DNA of 64,000 nucleotides, taken from Flavobacterium frigoritolerans (GTDB taxonomy: Bacteria; Bacteroidota; Bacteroidia; Flavobacteriales; Flavobacteriaceae). A program made the position numbers and the translations under genes. Positions 45,973 through 55,279 of this stretch are shown one piece after another. The stretch is taken from NCBI RefSeq assembly GCF_025847275.1, contig NZ_JAOZEV010000012.1, forward strand, positions 62,001 to 126,000, written 5' to 3'. Within the stretch, counting starts at the first letter, position 1. The number at the start of each line of letters is the position of its first letter. The notes beneath the pieces were generated by a model. The model was given only the letters and a program-made list of their open reading frames with translations. It was not told the DNA's origin and ran no database searches.

Positions 45973-47364
45973 TTATACAAGAATCTCTGTTTCGAGTTGT
46001 TCTTTTATAAGTGGATAATTCACCTTACCATTTGGGGTGAGTGGTACTGGATTTTCCATATGAATGATTTTTAGGGAGCTTGCATGAAGACCTAGTTTAG
46101 CTTTTAATACTTTTAGGATTAATTCTTTATTCAAGAGATCATCAGTATATAAAACCGCCAGGTATTTATCATTTATCCCCAAGCAAATAAATGTTTGCCC
46201 TCCCAAAGCGTCTTTTAATAACAATTCTGCTTCATCGAGATTCAGTCGTACGCCAAATAGTTTTACTATTCGTTTTATACGACCAATGATATAATAATAC
46301 CCTTCGTTGTCGACCCTTGCCTTATCTCCTGTATAGAGTTTTTCCTGTTCTTCATAAAACTGCAGATCAGCTCTTCTGTTGGCATAACCACCAAAAACAT
46401 TTGGACCATTATAGATCAGCTCGCATGTTTCTTTATCTATCTCAAAATGTCCGTTTTGTACTGGGAGACCAATAGAAGTTCCTTTTCTAAGTAAATCATC
46501 TGGTGGTAAATATGCCATCCTACCGCAAGCTTCTGTTTGACCATATTGTGCAAAAAACTGCTTTCCGAATTTTTCACTGAATTCTGAAATTGCCTCAATT
46601 AATTGATGGTTTAGCATTCCTCCCGTATGGGTAAGATACCGCAATGAAGGATGGTCTTTTTTGAAGAAACCAATACTATAAAGCATTTCATAAAAATAGG
46701 GGACACCTCCTAAAGTAGAGTACCCATATTTTTTTAAATCCAACCAAAATTCCTTTTGAAAAGCATCTTTATCCGTACAGATAATTTGATTTGCCTTGAT
46801 ACAATTGGTAGTGAAAATTGATAATCCGTACACAAAATTAATCGGCACGTTCAGTGGCACAACATCGTCTTCCTTAATTGGCATATATTCCATAATAGAC
46901 TTGGCATTTTGCACTAAATTCTCATCCGAAAGTCTGACAAATTTAGGAGAACCTGTTGTTCCAGAAGTACTCAGCAAAAGCTTAATCTTCGGGTGTATCG
47001 GATAAATAGAATTTTCATTACGCTTAAATAACACTATTGTATCAGAAGCATTAACTGGGCTATACCCATCTATCTCTGTACGTGAAGGGTCATAAATATA
47101 GTATGGCGTGTATTTTTCTTCTAAGTTTTCCTTAAAATTATCGTTTAGGCTCATCCCCAACAATGCAATGGCAAATTTGCTTTGATAAAAATTCAGCAGG
47201 GTTTCTATCGTTGGCAATTGATTGTCATTGTAAATAAAGGCCACAGATCTTATATTGTCAATTTTCAGAGATTGATCCATCTCTGCAATAGATTTAGAAA
47301 CACCAGTGCTTGAATCGGTAAAGGTGAGTTTCTCGTTTTTTCTAATTAAATTATATAGTTCCAT
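45973..47364 (-). CDS. AMP-forming acyl/aminoacyl ligase (adenylation enzyme)
   Basis: 463 residues of the adenylate-forming superfamily. P-loop STSGTTGSPK at 132-141, YGQTEACGRM with YGQTE at 274-278, TGDKAR near 345 and the C-terminal catalytic Lys447 in TPNGKVNYP. It is shorter than typical acyl-CoA ligases, like stand-alone ligases that load carrier proteins. The preceding gene encodes an 80-residue carrier protein 16 bp away, so it most likely adenylates an acid and loads it on that carrier. The acid is not predictable here. Last gene of the siderophore operon; such a ligase-carrier pair is not part of the standard NIS pathway. Confidence 0.85.
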   Translation of the reverse strand: MELYNLIRKNEKLTFTDSSTGVSKSIAEMDQSLKIDNIRSVAFIYNDNQLPTIETLLNFYQSKFAIALLGMSLNDNFKENLEEKYTPYYIYDPSRTEIDGYSPVNASDTIVLFKRNENSIYPIHPKIKLLLSTSGTTGSPKFVRLSDENLVQNAKSIMEYMPIKEDDVVPLNVPINFVYGLSIFTTNCIKANQIICTDKDAFQKEFWLDLKKYGYSTLGGVPYFYEMLYSIGFFKKDHPSLRYLTHTGGMLNHQLIEAISEFSEKFGKQFFAQYGQTEACGRMAYLPPDDLLRKGTSIGLPVQNGHFEIDKETCELIYNGPNVFGGYANRRADLQFYEEQEKLYTGDKARVDNEGYYYIIGRIKRIVKLFGVRLNLDEAELLLKDALGGQTFICLGINDKYLAVLYTDDLLNKELILKVLKAKLGLHASSLKIIHMENPVPLTPNGKVNYPLIKEQLETEILV

Positions 47365-47380
47365 AGTTTTTACTATCCTT

Positions 47381-47623
47381 CTAATTAATATCGAAACCGT
47401 ATTTTTTAAGTATTTCCTTTATTTTTAAAACGCTGCCCATCTCTAAGATATCTTCCATTTCGATAGAGATGTTATATGTACTTTCAAGTTCCTGAACCAT
47501 TACCAAATGACTCATAGAATCCCACTCGGCAATTCCTTGATATTCTAAATCATTGTTTACGCTATCAACTGGAATTTCAAAAGCTCTTGCAAATACTCCG
47601 TTTAATTGTTCTATTGTGTTCAT
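47381..47623 (-). CDS. Acyl carrier protein
   Basis: 80 residues. Four-helix carrier protein pattern with phosphopantetheine attachment at S36 in AEWDSMSHLVMV. Acidic helix 2 and 3 (ELESTYNISIEMEDILEM). Distinct from housekeeping AcpP, whose motif is usually GADSLD. Cotranscribed with the ligase. A phosphopantetheinyl transferase is not in the window. Candidate roles: holding an acyl group for the acyltransferase domain of the fused synthetase, or a separate amino-acid building block. Confidence 0.88.
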   Translation of the reverse strand: MNTIEQLNGVFARAFEIPVDSVNNDLEYQGIAEWDSMSHLVMVQELESTYNISIEMEDILEMGSVLKIKEILKKYGFDIN

Positions 47624-47675
47624 ATTTTCTGTTTTTTAATTATATTAATATTTTAAAATTATTTTTTTATGTGTT

Positions 47676-47764
47676 AATTTTCACGCTGTTTTTAAAAAGA
47701 TTTATGCAGATGCTCAAAGATGTTTTTCTCGAATTAAATCTGCCATAATCTGCGTGAAACAAAA
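47676..47764. repeat. Imperfect inverted repeat between MATE and carrier protein genes
   Basis: TTTTCACGC near 47676 pairs with GCGTGAAAC near 47752, with inner parts ATTTATGCAGAT and AATCTGC also complementary in part. Similar sequences are scattered in Flavobacterium intergenic DNA (from memory). It interrupts the operon between MATE and carrier protein by about 166 bp. Confidence 0.4.
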
Positions 47765-47789
47765 ACCTTTGTATTTTGTGATTATTTTA

Positions 47790-49196
47790 TTAAACTTTTG
47801 TTGTTTTCCATTTTCCCTTACGGAAGATTACGATACAAGCTACAGCCAATACAATTTCTGAGATAAGGATGGCTGTAAAAACACCATTTGAGCCCAAATC
47901 AAAAGCAACTCCTAATGCATAGGCGAGTGGAATTTGTACTACGTAAAACATAAGAATATAAAGCCAGGTAACGACTTTTACATCACCAGCAGCATTTAGC
48001 GCTCTAGAAATAACCATAGTATATCCTAAAAGAATATATGCCATAGAAATTAAATGAATGTATGTGGTACTGTGGGAAATGACTTCTGGAATATTTGTAA
48101 AGATTTTTACAACTGGATCTGCTAGAAAAATCCAGCTAATACCAATTATAATCAAAAATCCCATATTTAGCGTTCCTGCTCTCCAAACCGATTTTTCGGC
48201 ACGATCAGGTTGTTTTGCTCCAAGATTTTGTCCAGTTAATATTCCTGCTGCATTACCAAGACCCCATGCAGGCATAGTAGCTATAGAAGTAACCCTTTGT
48301 GCCAAAATGTATCCAGCCAAAGCATTCTCCCCAAAATGCGACATAATCTTAATCATAAATACCCAACTAGATGCCGGAATAATAAATTGGACTGTACCGC
48401 TAAAAGCTAATTTGAGTACTCTTTTTAAAATGTCATACTGAAGAACCAATTGTGCTCTTCCGATTTTCATTACAGTCTTTCCTTTTATTAAATACCACGC
48501 CTGATAAACTACACCAATAACACGCGCAATTAACGTAGCTAACCCTACACCAAGTAGGCCATAAGCTGGAATAGGACCCCAGCCGTAAATAAATATGGGA
48601 CACAATATAATATTCAGAGCGTTAGACAGCCACAAGATTCTCATTGCTGGTGAGGCATCACCAGCACCGCGAAATATTCCGTTAATAACGATACGTTGGA
48701 TTAAAAATCCGCTAGAAGCAAACATGACTATTCCATACGAAGCGCCTTCTGTGACCATAGCAGCAGAAAGTCCCATTGCACTCATAATCTCGTCACTCCA
48801 AATCGTACACACTATACTTATTAATGTGGCAATTGGTGTTGTTATATAAATAACCTGCATTGCGGTGAGCCCCGCAGCTTTAAACTTTTTTTCACCAATT
48901 CTTCTAGAAATCAATGCCGAAGCTGCAATTCCTAAACCTATAGAAACGGAATAACAAAAGGTTATAAAAGTAGTTGTTGCTCCTGCGATAGAAATGGCAC
49001 TTGTACCCAACCTGCTCACAAAAAAGAGGTTAGAACAAACAAATAATGATTCCATTAGCAATTCGGCAACCATAGGCACAGACAACAAAATGATGGTTTT
49101 GTTAATGCTTCCGCTGGTAAAATTACTTTCGCTTCCTGACAACGAACGCTTTAATAGATTAAAAAAGGATCGCGTTTTATATAAGGTTGTCCTCAT
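47790..49196 (-). CDS. MATE family efflux transporter
   Basis: 468 residues, about 12 membrane segments. The N-terminus after a short basic lead (SINKTIILLSVPMVAELLME) and the repeated half-structure with MRILWLSNALNIILCPIFIY are MATE-like. Its ATG overlaps the stop of the upstream NIS synthetase by 4 bp (ATGA), so it is translationally coupled. The obvious role is export of the finished siderophore; MATE proteins in other NIS clusters are thought to do this. Confidence 0.9.
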   Translation of the reverse strand: MRTTLYKTRSFFNLLKRSLSGSESNFTSGSINKTIILLSVPMVAELLMESLFVCSNLFFVSRLGTSAISIAGATTTFITFCYSVSIGLGIAASALISRRIGEKKFKAAGLTAMQVIYITTPIATLISIVCTIWSDEIMSAMGLSAAMVTEGASYGIVMFASSGFLIQRIVINGIFRGAGDASPAMRILWLSNALNIILCPIFIYGWGPIPAYGLLGVGLATLIARVIGVVYQAWYLIKGKTVMKIGRAQLVLQYDILKRVLKLAFSGTVQFIIPASSWVFMIKIMSHFGENALAGYILAQRVTSIATMPAWGLGNAAGILTGQNLGAKQPDRAEKSVWRAGTLNMGFLIIIGISWIFLADPVVKIFTNIPEVISHSTTYIHLISMAYILLGYTMVISRALNAAGDVKVVTWLYILMFYVVQIPLAYALGVAFDLGSNGVFTAILISEIVLAVACIVIFRKGKWKTTKV

Positions 49197-51028
49197 AAAT
49201 TATCTTTTAATATTCCCAATTCTTCTGTGATCAATTGATGCAGAGGGTTCGGTATAAAACCACTTTTTTTCATGTGAGGAAAACCTGAAGTTTCTTCGTA
49301 CCCATTAAATAAACGACGACTATTAAAGATAAGGCGCTTAAATTCTGGAATAAACAAATCATATTTCTCAAACATTTCCTGTAGTTCTGGATGTTCATCC
49401 TGATACTCGGTAATGATGTCATATACACAATTCCAAAAAGATTCTTCGGGATAATCTGCAGCAGTAACCATTATATCACTCAAGTATCTAAAAAAGGCAT
49501 CAAAAACGGCTATTAAAATTGTTAATGGAGCATTTTCTGGATTTGGCGATGCTACAAACATATTTTCGATAAACTCTTGCGGAAGTATTTTCTTTCCTTC
49601 TTCGTTGATTAAAATATCACCCACAAAATCCTGTAAGGCAATACGCGTAGGCACATAATCTTTTAAAATTAAAATAACGTTTTGCCCATGCGGATCAATG
49701 CAAAGAGAATGCTGATAATAAATTTGCAATACAGGTTTAAGATAAGCTGTAAAATACGCTCTTAGCCATTGCTCTGTAGTAAGCCCTGATTTTTCTATAA
49801 GTTCCTGAACTAAACTTTTCCCTTGATCATCTACATATAATAATGCAGCCATGGTCATTAGTTTTTCTCCTGGTTTTAAAGAACTTATAGCACTTTCTCT
49901 CCACATAACTCCCAGATATTCATTATATTGATAAGGGGGATTTACAATTTTACTATAACTCGGATGTGCATAACTAGCCGAAACAACTTCCCCAAGCAGA
50001 ACAACTTCCATTTTTTGCAAATGAGTATCGTTCTTAACCATATCTTTTAACCAACCTGTAAGGCGTGGCGCAACCGATAATTGTCTTGGACACAATCCTC
50101 TTATATGACTTGTATTTAATATCGAAATAGAAGTTTTTACATAATGTTTGTGTGGCTGGCTCTGATTAAAAAAAGTGCGGATACTTTGTTGCGGACTATA
50201 TAAATCATCTCCCAACTCTAACGGAATTAAATGTTTGGAAGCAATATCATGCGCAAATTGCATAACTAGTTTTTGCTGCCATTGCCATAAATGCACAGGC
50301 ATAAAGATATAATCGTCAGGATTTACGTTGGCTTTGGTTAAAATAGCTCTAAAAGCAGCCACTTTATCCTTACCAAGTTCATTTTCGTAAAAACTTTGCG
50401 GATCCATATCCGTTTGCAAACGCAAAGTAGCACGCGTTTTATGAGCGGCAATCCAAGCTAATTGTGTATTCTGACCCGCTTCGGGTGTGAATTTTTCATA
50501 ATCCTGCGAATCAAATCCTATGCGACCTTTGTTTACAATTACCCAAGGATGTCCATCTAAGCTGTGTTCTATAGCTTGAAAATCAGAATCTACCAGTTCA
50601 CCAGCCGACAAACGACCTTTGGAATAAATGTACGCATCGGCATATAACGTATGCAACAACTCTTCGACATAATGCGCTAGTGTGAAGGAATTTATACCAA
50701 ATGTATTTTGAAGTTCTATAAAGAAGTTAGGCACATCAAGCATGTCTAATTCTAATCCTTCTACATTTTTACGAATACTTTCTTTTACGATATGCCAATA
50801 ATTTAGATATCTTGGATAAGCTGAAAAAGTATAATTAAGATGCTCATTATCAGTCTCTAATTTAAAATGAGTAAGACCATTCTTTTCTTTCTTTATAATT
50901 CTTGGTTTAGCCACATCTTCACGCATTAATTCTGCGATACTTTTGGCTAGTAGGTTGCGATTTACTTTATTCCAGATAGTCGCATTGAGATGCTGGGTAT
51001 CTTTGAATATATTTTCGGGGGTTTTCAT
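49193..51028 (-). CDS. IucA/IucC family siderophore synthetase (NIS), stand-alone
   Basis: 611 residues. NIS synthetase with the nucleotide-binding motif GHPWVIVNKGRIGF at 159-172, QSIRTFFNQ, KTSISILNTSHIRG, and a C-terminal FhuF-like domain (CIDPHGQNVILILKD). It condenses a carboxylate with an amine or hydroxamate by adenylation. It resembles the DesD/AlcC/RhbF type. It is probably one of two condensing enzymes in this pathway, the other being the fused protein at 52832. ATGA coupling to the MATE exporter. Confidence 0.92.
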   Translation of the reverse strand: MKTPENIFKDTQHLNATIWNKVNRNLLAKSIAELMREDVAKPRIIKKEKNGLTHFKLETDNEHLNYTFSAYPRYLNYWHIVKESIRKNVEGLELDMLDVPNFFIELQNTFGINSFTLAHYVEELLHTLYADAYIYSKGRLSAGELVDSDFQAIEHSLDGHPWVIVNKGRIGFDSQDYEKFTPEAGQNTQLAWIAAHKTRATLRLQTDMDPQSFYENELGKDKVAAFRAILTKANVNPDDYIFMPVHLWQWQQKLVMQFAHDIASKHLIPLELGDDLYSPQQSIRTFFNQSQPHKHYVKTSISILNTSHIRGLCPRQLSVAPRLTGWLKDMVKNDTHLQKMEVVLLGEVVSASYAHPSYSKIVNPPYQYNEYLGVMWRESAISSLKPGEKLMTMAALLYVDDQGKSLVQELIEKSGLTTEQWLRAYFTAYLKPVLQIYYQHSLCIDPHGQNVILILKDYVPTRIALQDFVGDILINEEGKKILPQEFIENMFVASPNPENAPLTILIAVFDAFFRYLSDIMVTAADYPEESFWNCVYDIITEYQDEHPELQEMFEKYDLFIPEFKRLIFNSRRLFNGYEETSGFPHMKKSGFIPNPLHQLITEELGILKDNL

Positions 51029-51069
51029 TTTATTAGCTTGTTTTATTAAACCTATATGAGTTTATTATT

Positions 51070-51198
51070 TTTAACACATAGAATCATAGTCTTAAAAAGG
51101 CGTTTCACTTAAAATAAATGCACAGCGCTATGTGAGAAAATATAATTTTCTAGAGCATCTCAAAATTCAATTTTAAATCTATGTTTCTATGCGTTAAA
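51070..51198. repeat. Short MITE-like repeat with terminal inverted repeats, copy A
   Basis: 129 bp. The left end TTTAACACATAGAATCATAG (51070-51089) and right end CTATGTTTCTATGCGTTAAA (51179-51198) are complementary at 18 of 20 positions. A related 141-bp copy lies in the next operon gap (52628-52768). Too short to encode a transposase. Confidence 0.7.
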
Positions 51199-51252
51199 TG
51201 CCATTTTTGCGGATTAAACACAATAGGTTTTGATTATTATTTTATCATTTAA

Positions 51253-52593
51253 TTACTCATTTACAAGCTCCATATTATTTTCTTGTAATGATTTCTCTGT
51301 AGTTTTTTCTACGCCAAATTCTTGGAATGCAATACGTTTTTCTACTTTATAAATTTCACGATTAGCAAGTTGATTGATAATCCAAGAATTGCGATAAGCA
51401 CCCATTCCTAAGTCGGGAGTAGAAAGTCCGTGAGTATGTAATTCGGCATTTTGAACAAAAATATCTTTGCCTTTCTTATCAATTGTATAATTACGATGCA
51501 CATTAAATAAACCATTTTCCTGACGATCAATTCTGTCATGAATTCCTTCAAGTATGGCTGGTTCTTTATATTTATATCCTGTGGCAAGAATTACAAAATC
51601 ACTCTGATCCTGATACGGTTTTTCTAGTTCAGTATGCATGAAATCCATGGTATAAGAACCATTATCATCATCACTAATATCGGTAAGACGTACATTCGAA
51701 CGCAATTCAACATTCAGAGGTGTATTGCCTAAACTCATTTCGTACAAACTATCAAAAATCTCATTAATAAGTTCTTGATCAATACCTTTATAAAGCCCAT
51801 GTTGTCTTGCCAAAAGTTGTTTCCGTTTTGTCTCAGATAAGCTATGAAAATGATCAACATATTCAGGCGAAGTTAATTCCAGAGTCAGTTTAGATTTATT
51901 GTCCAAAGGGAAGAAATGGGAGGAACGAGTAAACCACTTAAGCTGTAATCCATTTTCGGTTTCAGGTAAAATATCACGAAATACTTCTGCTGCACTTTGT
52001 CCTGAACCAATAATACTTACCGATGCACTTTTGTGAATTTGAGATTTATAGTTCAAATATTTAGATGCATGAATTACATGGGGTAATGCTTCTTTATCTA
52101 CAAAATCTGGAATATGTGGCGATGTTCCTGTACCTAAAACTAGTTTCTTAGCATAATAAGTAGTTGTACTATTAGTTAGCGTATTAGTAACTGTAACTTC
52201 ATAAAGACCATCTACATATTGTATAGCAACTACTTTATGTGAGAATTTACAATTATGCATTTTAGAAGCCACCCATTTGCAATACTCGTTATATTCTTTG
52301 CGAAAGATGAAGAAGTTTTCACGAATGTAAAATTTATACAAGCGTCCGTTTTCTTTGATGAAGTTAAGGAAACTATATTTGCTGGTAGGATCAGCCATAG
52401 CTACTAAATCTGCCAAGAAAGGAACCTGTAGCGTAGCATTATTTAGCATTAAACCAGGATGCCAGTCAAAGCTTTCTGACTGATCAAAAAATAGTGAAGA
52501 TAATTCCTCAACAGGCTCCATAAGCGCTGCTAGTCCAAGGTTAAAAGGACCAATACCAATACCGATAACCGAATATATTTTTTCTGTACTCAT
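51253..52593 (-). CDS. FAD-dependent amine N-hydroxylase (IucD/DesB/RhbE family)
   Basis: 446 residues. FAD-binding VIGIGIGPFNLGLAAL near 9-24, the conserved FDWHPGLMLNNATLQVPFLA at 42-61, an NADPH site SIIGSGQSAAEVF near 193-205 and the C-terminal LATGYKY. It hydroxylates the terminal amine of lysine, ornithine or a diamine to give the hydroxylamine that later forms an iron-binding hydroxamate. Because a decarboxylase precedes it in the operon, a diamine such as cadaverine is a likely substrate, by inference. Confidence 0.92.
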   Translation of the reverse strand: MSTEKIYSVIGIGIGPFNLGLAALMEPVEELSSLFFDQSESFDWHPGLMLNNATLQVPFLADLVAMADPTSKYSFLNFIKENGRLYKFYIRENFFIFRKEYNEYCKWVASKMHNCKFSHKVVAIQYVDGLYEVTVTNTLTNSTTTYYAKKLVLGTGTSPHIPDFVDKEALPHVIHASKYLNYKSQIHKSASVSIIGSGQSAAEVFRDILPETENGLQLKWFTRSSHFFPLDNKSKLTLELTSPEYVDHFHSLSETKRKQLLARQHGLYKGIDQELINEIFDSLYEMSLGNTPLNVELRSNVRLTDISDDDNGSYTMDFMHTELEKPYQDQSDFVILATGYKYKEPAILEGIHDRIDRQENGLFNVHRNYTIDKKGKDIFVQNAELHTHGLSTPDLGMGAYRNSWIINQLANREIYKVEKRIAFQEFGVEKTTEKSLQENNMELVNE

Positions 52594-52627
52594 TGTTGTT
52601 ATTATTTATTATTCTGAGGATATAATT

Positions 52628-52768
52628 TTTAACACATAGAATCATAGTTTAGTGAGTCTAAAAAAGACGTTTCACTCAAAATAAATCGCATAGCACTCTC
52701 CGAAAAATTATAATTTTTCTAAAAACATCTTACAATTTGATTTTAAATCTATGTTGCTATGTGTTAAA
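52628..52768. repeat. Short MITE-like repeat with terminal inverted repeats, copy B
   Basis: 141 bp. Left end TTTAACACATAGAATCATAG (52628-52647), identical to copy A, and right end CTATGTTGCTATGTGTTAAA (52749-52768), complementary at 18 of 20. The interiors of A and B are related but not identical (shared TTTCACT.AAAATAAAT). Confidence 0.7.
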
Positions 52769-52831
52769 TACATTTTGCGATCCAAGCCAAATGAACAGGC
52801 GCAGTAGTTATACCCAACAGTTATTATATGA

Positions 52832-55279
52832 TTAAACTTCAGTAACTGTAACTGGACTATTCTTAAAATCTTTGGCGGCAGGGAATTTTGCCCAATACCA
52901 TTCTCTATAACAGAAATTAAGATTAGCTTTCTTATCTGGCATTTCGATCACTTTTTGAATCTTGAATCCTACATGAGCTTTATTCATCATCGATGCCAAT
53001 GAATCTACAGAACCTTCACCTACCATTTTACCTACTTTGGCTTCACCAAAGACAAAATCCATCATCGATTGCGTAGCTGGAGAGCCGAATTTTAATTTGG
53101 GATCTGTTGGAGCTATAAATTGATGTGTTCCATAATCTGATGGTAAAACATCATAATAATTTCCTACGATATCACGGTTTGCCCAATATACCTCGATATT
53201 AAAAGTAGGTACACCATTGGCTTCGCCTATATAACTGTGTGCAACATCACTAGGAAGTAACGTGCGATAATAAGATTCTAATTGCTTAATTGGCCAGTTC
53301 ATTTTCCAAATTGCCAAAGCGTGATCGCGATGAAACCATTCGTGCAACATCTCTAAATCTTTGTCGATATCTACAGGACGCAACGTTATGGTTACATTTT
53401 CTTTTTCGAAATAACGATTGAAAACGGCTTCTGTACCTTGCGGATTAATCAATTCCTGAGAGTAGAAAAATTTATTTAAAGGATTTGGATAGCTTTTATA
53501 AATGGCAGGATTTGTTCTAGGCGCACTAGCTTCGTCCATATTATTAAGGCTTGTAAGCAAATTGCCTTTTACAACTAGTTTTACACTATTGATTAAATGC
53601 GCTACTAAACCTGTAGTATCAGCTTCTTCTTCAGCTTTCAAAGATTCATACAATAAACCTAAAAGAACTTGTTCATCAGCCAGTTTGCTTTTGCCTAAAG
53701 CATTAATTACACCAAATAAATGATTTACCAAAAGGTAATATCCCCAGAAATCTATAATTCTGGATTCGGCTATAAATGATCTGCTGTCTTTCCCAAAATC
53801 AGGTATAATTTGTTGTAGTTCTTCAACTTTTCCTTGACGGAAAAAATAGCCTTGATTATCTCTAAAATAAAGCTTGGCAGGGAAAAGATTCTCATCAAAC
53901 TCAACCAACATATTTTGCTGATGGTATTCTGATCCAAATCCGTATTTATTAAAAATTCCGACCAAAGGACGTATTGTAATCTTTAAATATTGCTTGAACC
54001 AAGATAGTGCAACATCGGATACCTCTTTGTTTTGTCGCTTTGCTGCTTCGGTTATAAGATTAAGCATTCTAGGAGATTGTCCTAAAACACCATCCTGACA
54101 TAAGGAAGCAACCATGCTAATGTTCTTTTTTGCAGCTGCTCCATGAAAAGGATTTTGACGTACACTGGTGCTAAAACCATCAATAACTTTATCTTGATAA
54201 GTAACAGCGATAAAGGCAGGATCACAAATAAGTTCAATTTCTGGATAGTCTTTTTTGATGCCTTTTCCCCAATCCGTTTTCACCAGTTCGCTTGCATCAT
54301 ACCCACGATTTAATTCATGAAGATAATTAACACGATATGAGTTGGTAATTTTTACGTGCAAGGAGAATTTGTACATCCATTCGCTATCGGCATTATATAC
54401 CGTACGCACAGATGATGTCGCTGTATATAAATCACCAAACTGCCCCAAACTGAATAAAATTCCTTTGGTTTGCATTTCTTTTACCTCAAGTTGTTTTAGT
54501 AAATAATCGGCTTCCCATGGGTGAGTAGGAACTACTTTCCAATCAGGGTAAAGACTAAGTAATCCTTTGGCTTTATTATCTGCGGAAGCTAAAATTTCTT
54601 TTTTCAGATAATCAGTCATTAGGTATTCTTCAGCGCTTTTTTCTATAACATTATCCGGGTGAATAAGGAAAAAATGCAATTGAAATTGGCCACCTGTTTC
54701 GGGTGAATATTTCTCTAGTTCTTTGGTTGTAAAACCTTCTCTACTTTTAGGTAAAGGATGCACGCTATGTCCTAAAATCAAAGATTGTTCTGCCTCAATA
54801 AATGTTTGTTCTGGTTTATTAACAATACGTTTGTTGGTTTCAAAATCGGCTAGATATAACGCCAGATTTTCGATGCTATTTTCCATACGTTTTTTTGTAG
54901 GTACCGAATCTATATCTGGATAATCTGTTTTTGCAAATGCAGCTACGAGCTCTGTAAATTGCAACGGATTTATTTCCTGAATTTCGTCTGTTTTGCAATT
55001 GCGGGCAACAATTGGAAAATAGAAAGAATGTACACCACTTTCAGAAAAATATTCTAATGGAGCAAATATTTCGACTCCGATTGCGGTAAAATCAAATCTA
55101 AGAAAAGAATCGTGCTTGATTATTTGCATATAATCAGCCAATGCGAGATCATATTTCGGGATCCCTTTATAACGGTTCCAGTTGCTGAATTCTCTGCAAT
55201 AACAGTTTAGCAGGGATTTAAAATTGACTTGTTCTGCCGTTTGGCGAAATTTAGTTAAGTCGTTGGTAGTCATTTCCAT
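52832..55279 (-). CDS. IucA/IucC siderophore synthetase fused to a GNAT acyltransferase
   Basis: 815 residues. Residues 1 to about 615: a NIS synthetase with GHSVHPLPKSREGF (170-183), TATSSVRTVY, KFSLHVKITNSYRV and a helical C-terminal part. A linker follows, then residues about 628-800 form an IucB/RhbD/AlcB-type acyltransferase (ITLRPVDIDKDLEMLHEWFH, DVAHSYIGEANGVPTFNIEV, GEGSVDSLASM). So one protein should acylate the hydroxylamine and condense it. In many pathways these are separate genes, and in bisucaberin-type clusters I recall the fusion with the acyltransferase first. The start overlaps the end of the decarboxylase gene by 29 bp. Confidence 0.9.
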   Translation of the reverse strand: MEMTTNDLTKFRQTAEQVNFKSLLNCYCREFSNWNRYKGIPKYDLALADYMQIIKHDSFLRFDFTAIGVEIFAPLEYFSESGVHSFYFPIVARNCKTDEIQEINPLQFTELVAAFAKTDYPDIDSVPTKKRMENSIENLALYLADFETNKRIVNKPEQTFIEAEQSLILGHSVHPLPKSREGFTTKELEKYSPETGGQFQLHFFLIHPDNVIEKSAEEYLMTDYLKKEILASADNKAKGLLSLYPDWKVVPTHPWEADYLLKQLEVKEMQTKGILFSLGQFGDLYTATSSVRTVYNADSEWMYKFSLHVKITNSYRVNYLHELNRGYDASELVKTDWGKGIKKDYPEIELICDPAFIAVTYQDKVIDGFSTSVRQNPFHGAAAKKNISMVASLCQDGVLGQSPRMLNLITEAAKRQNKEVSDVALSWFKQYLKITIRPLVGIFNKYGFGSEYHQQNMLVEFDENLFPAKLYFRDNQGYFFRQGKVEELQQIIPDFGKDSRSFIAESRIIDFWGYYLLVNHLFGVINALGKSKLADEQVLLGLLYESLKAEEEADTTGLVAHLINSVKLVVKGNLLTSLNNMDEASAPRTNPAIYKSYPNPLNKFFYSQELINPQGTEAVFNRYFEKENVTITLRPVDIDKDLEMLHEWFHRDHALAIWKMNWPIKQLESYYRTLLPSDVAHSYIGEANGVPTFNIEVYWANRDIVGNYYDVLPSDYGTHQFIAPTDPKLKFGSPATQSMMDFVFGEAKVGKMVGEGSVDSLASMMNKAHVGFKIQKVIEMPDKKANLNFCYREWYWAKFPAAKDFKNSPVTVTEV

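Noticed and set aside
48058..48441. 127-codon plus-strand frame opposite the MATE gene
   Set aside because: Antisense shadow of a clear transporter gene; composition is not independent.
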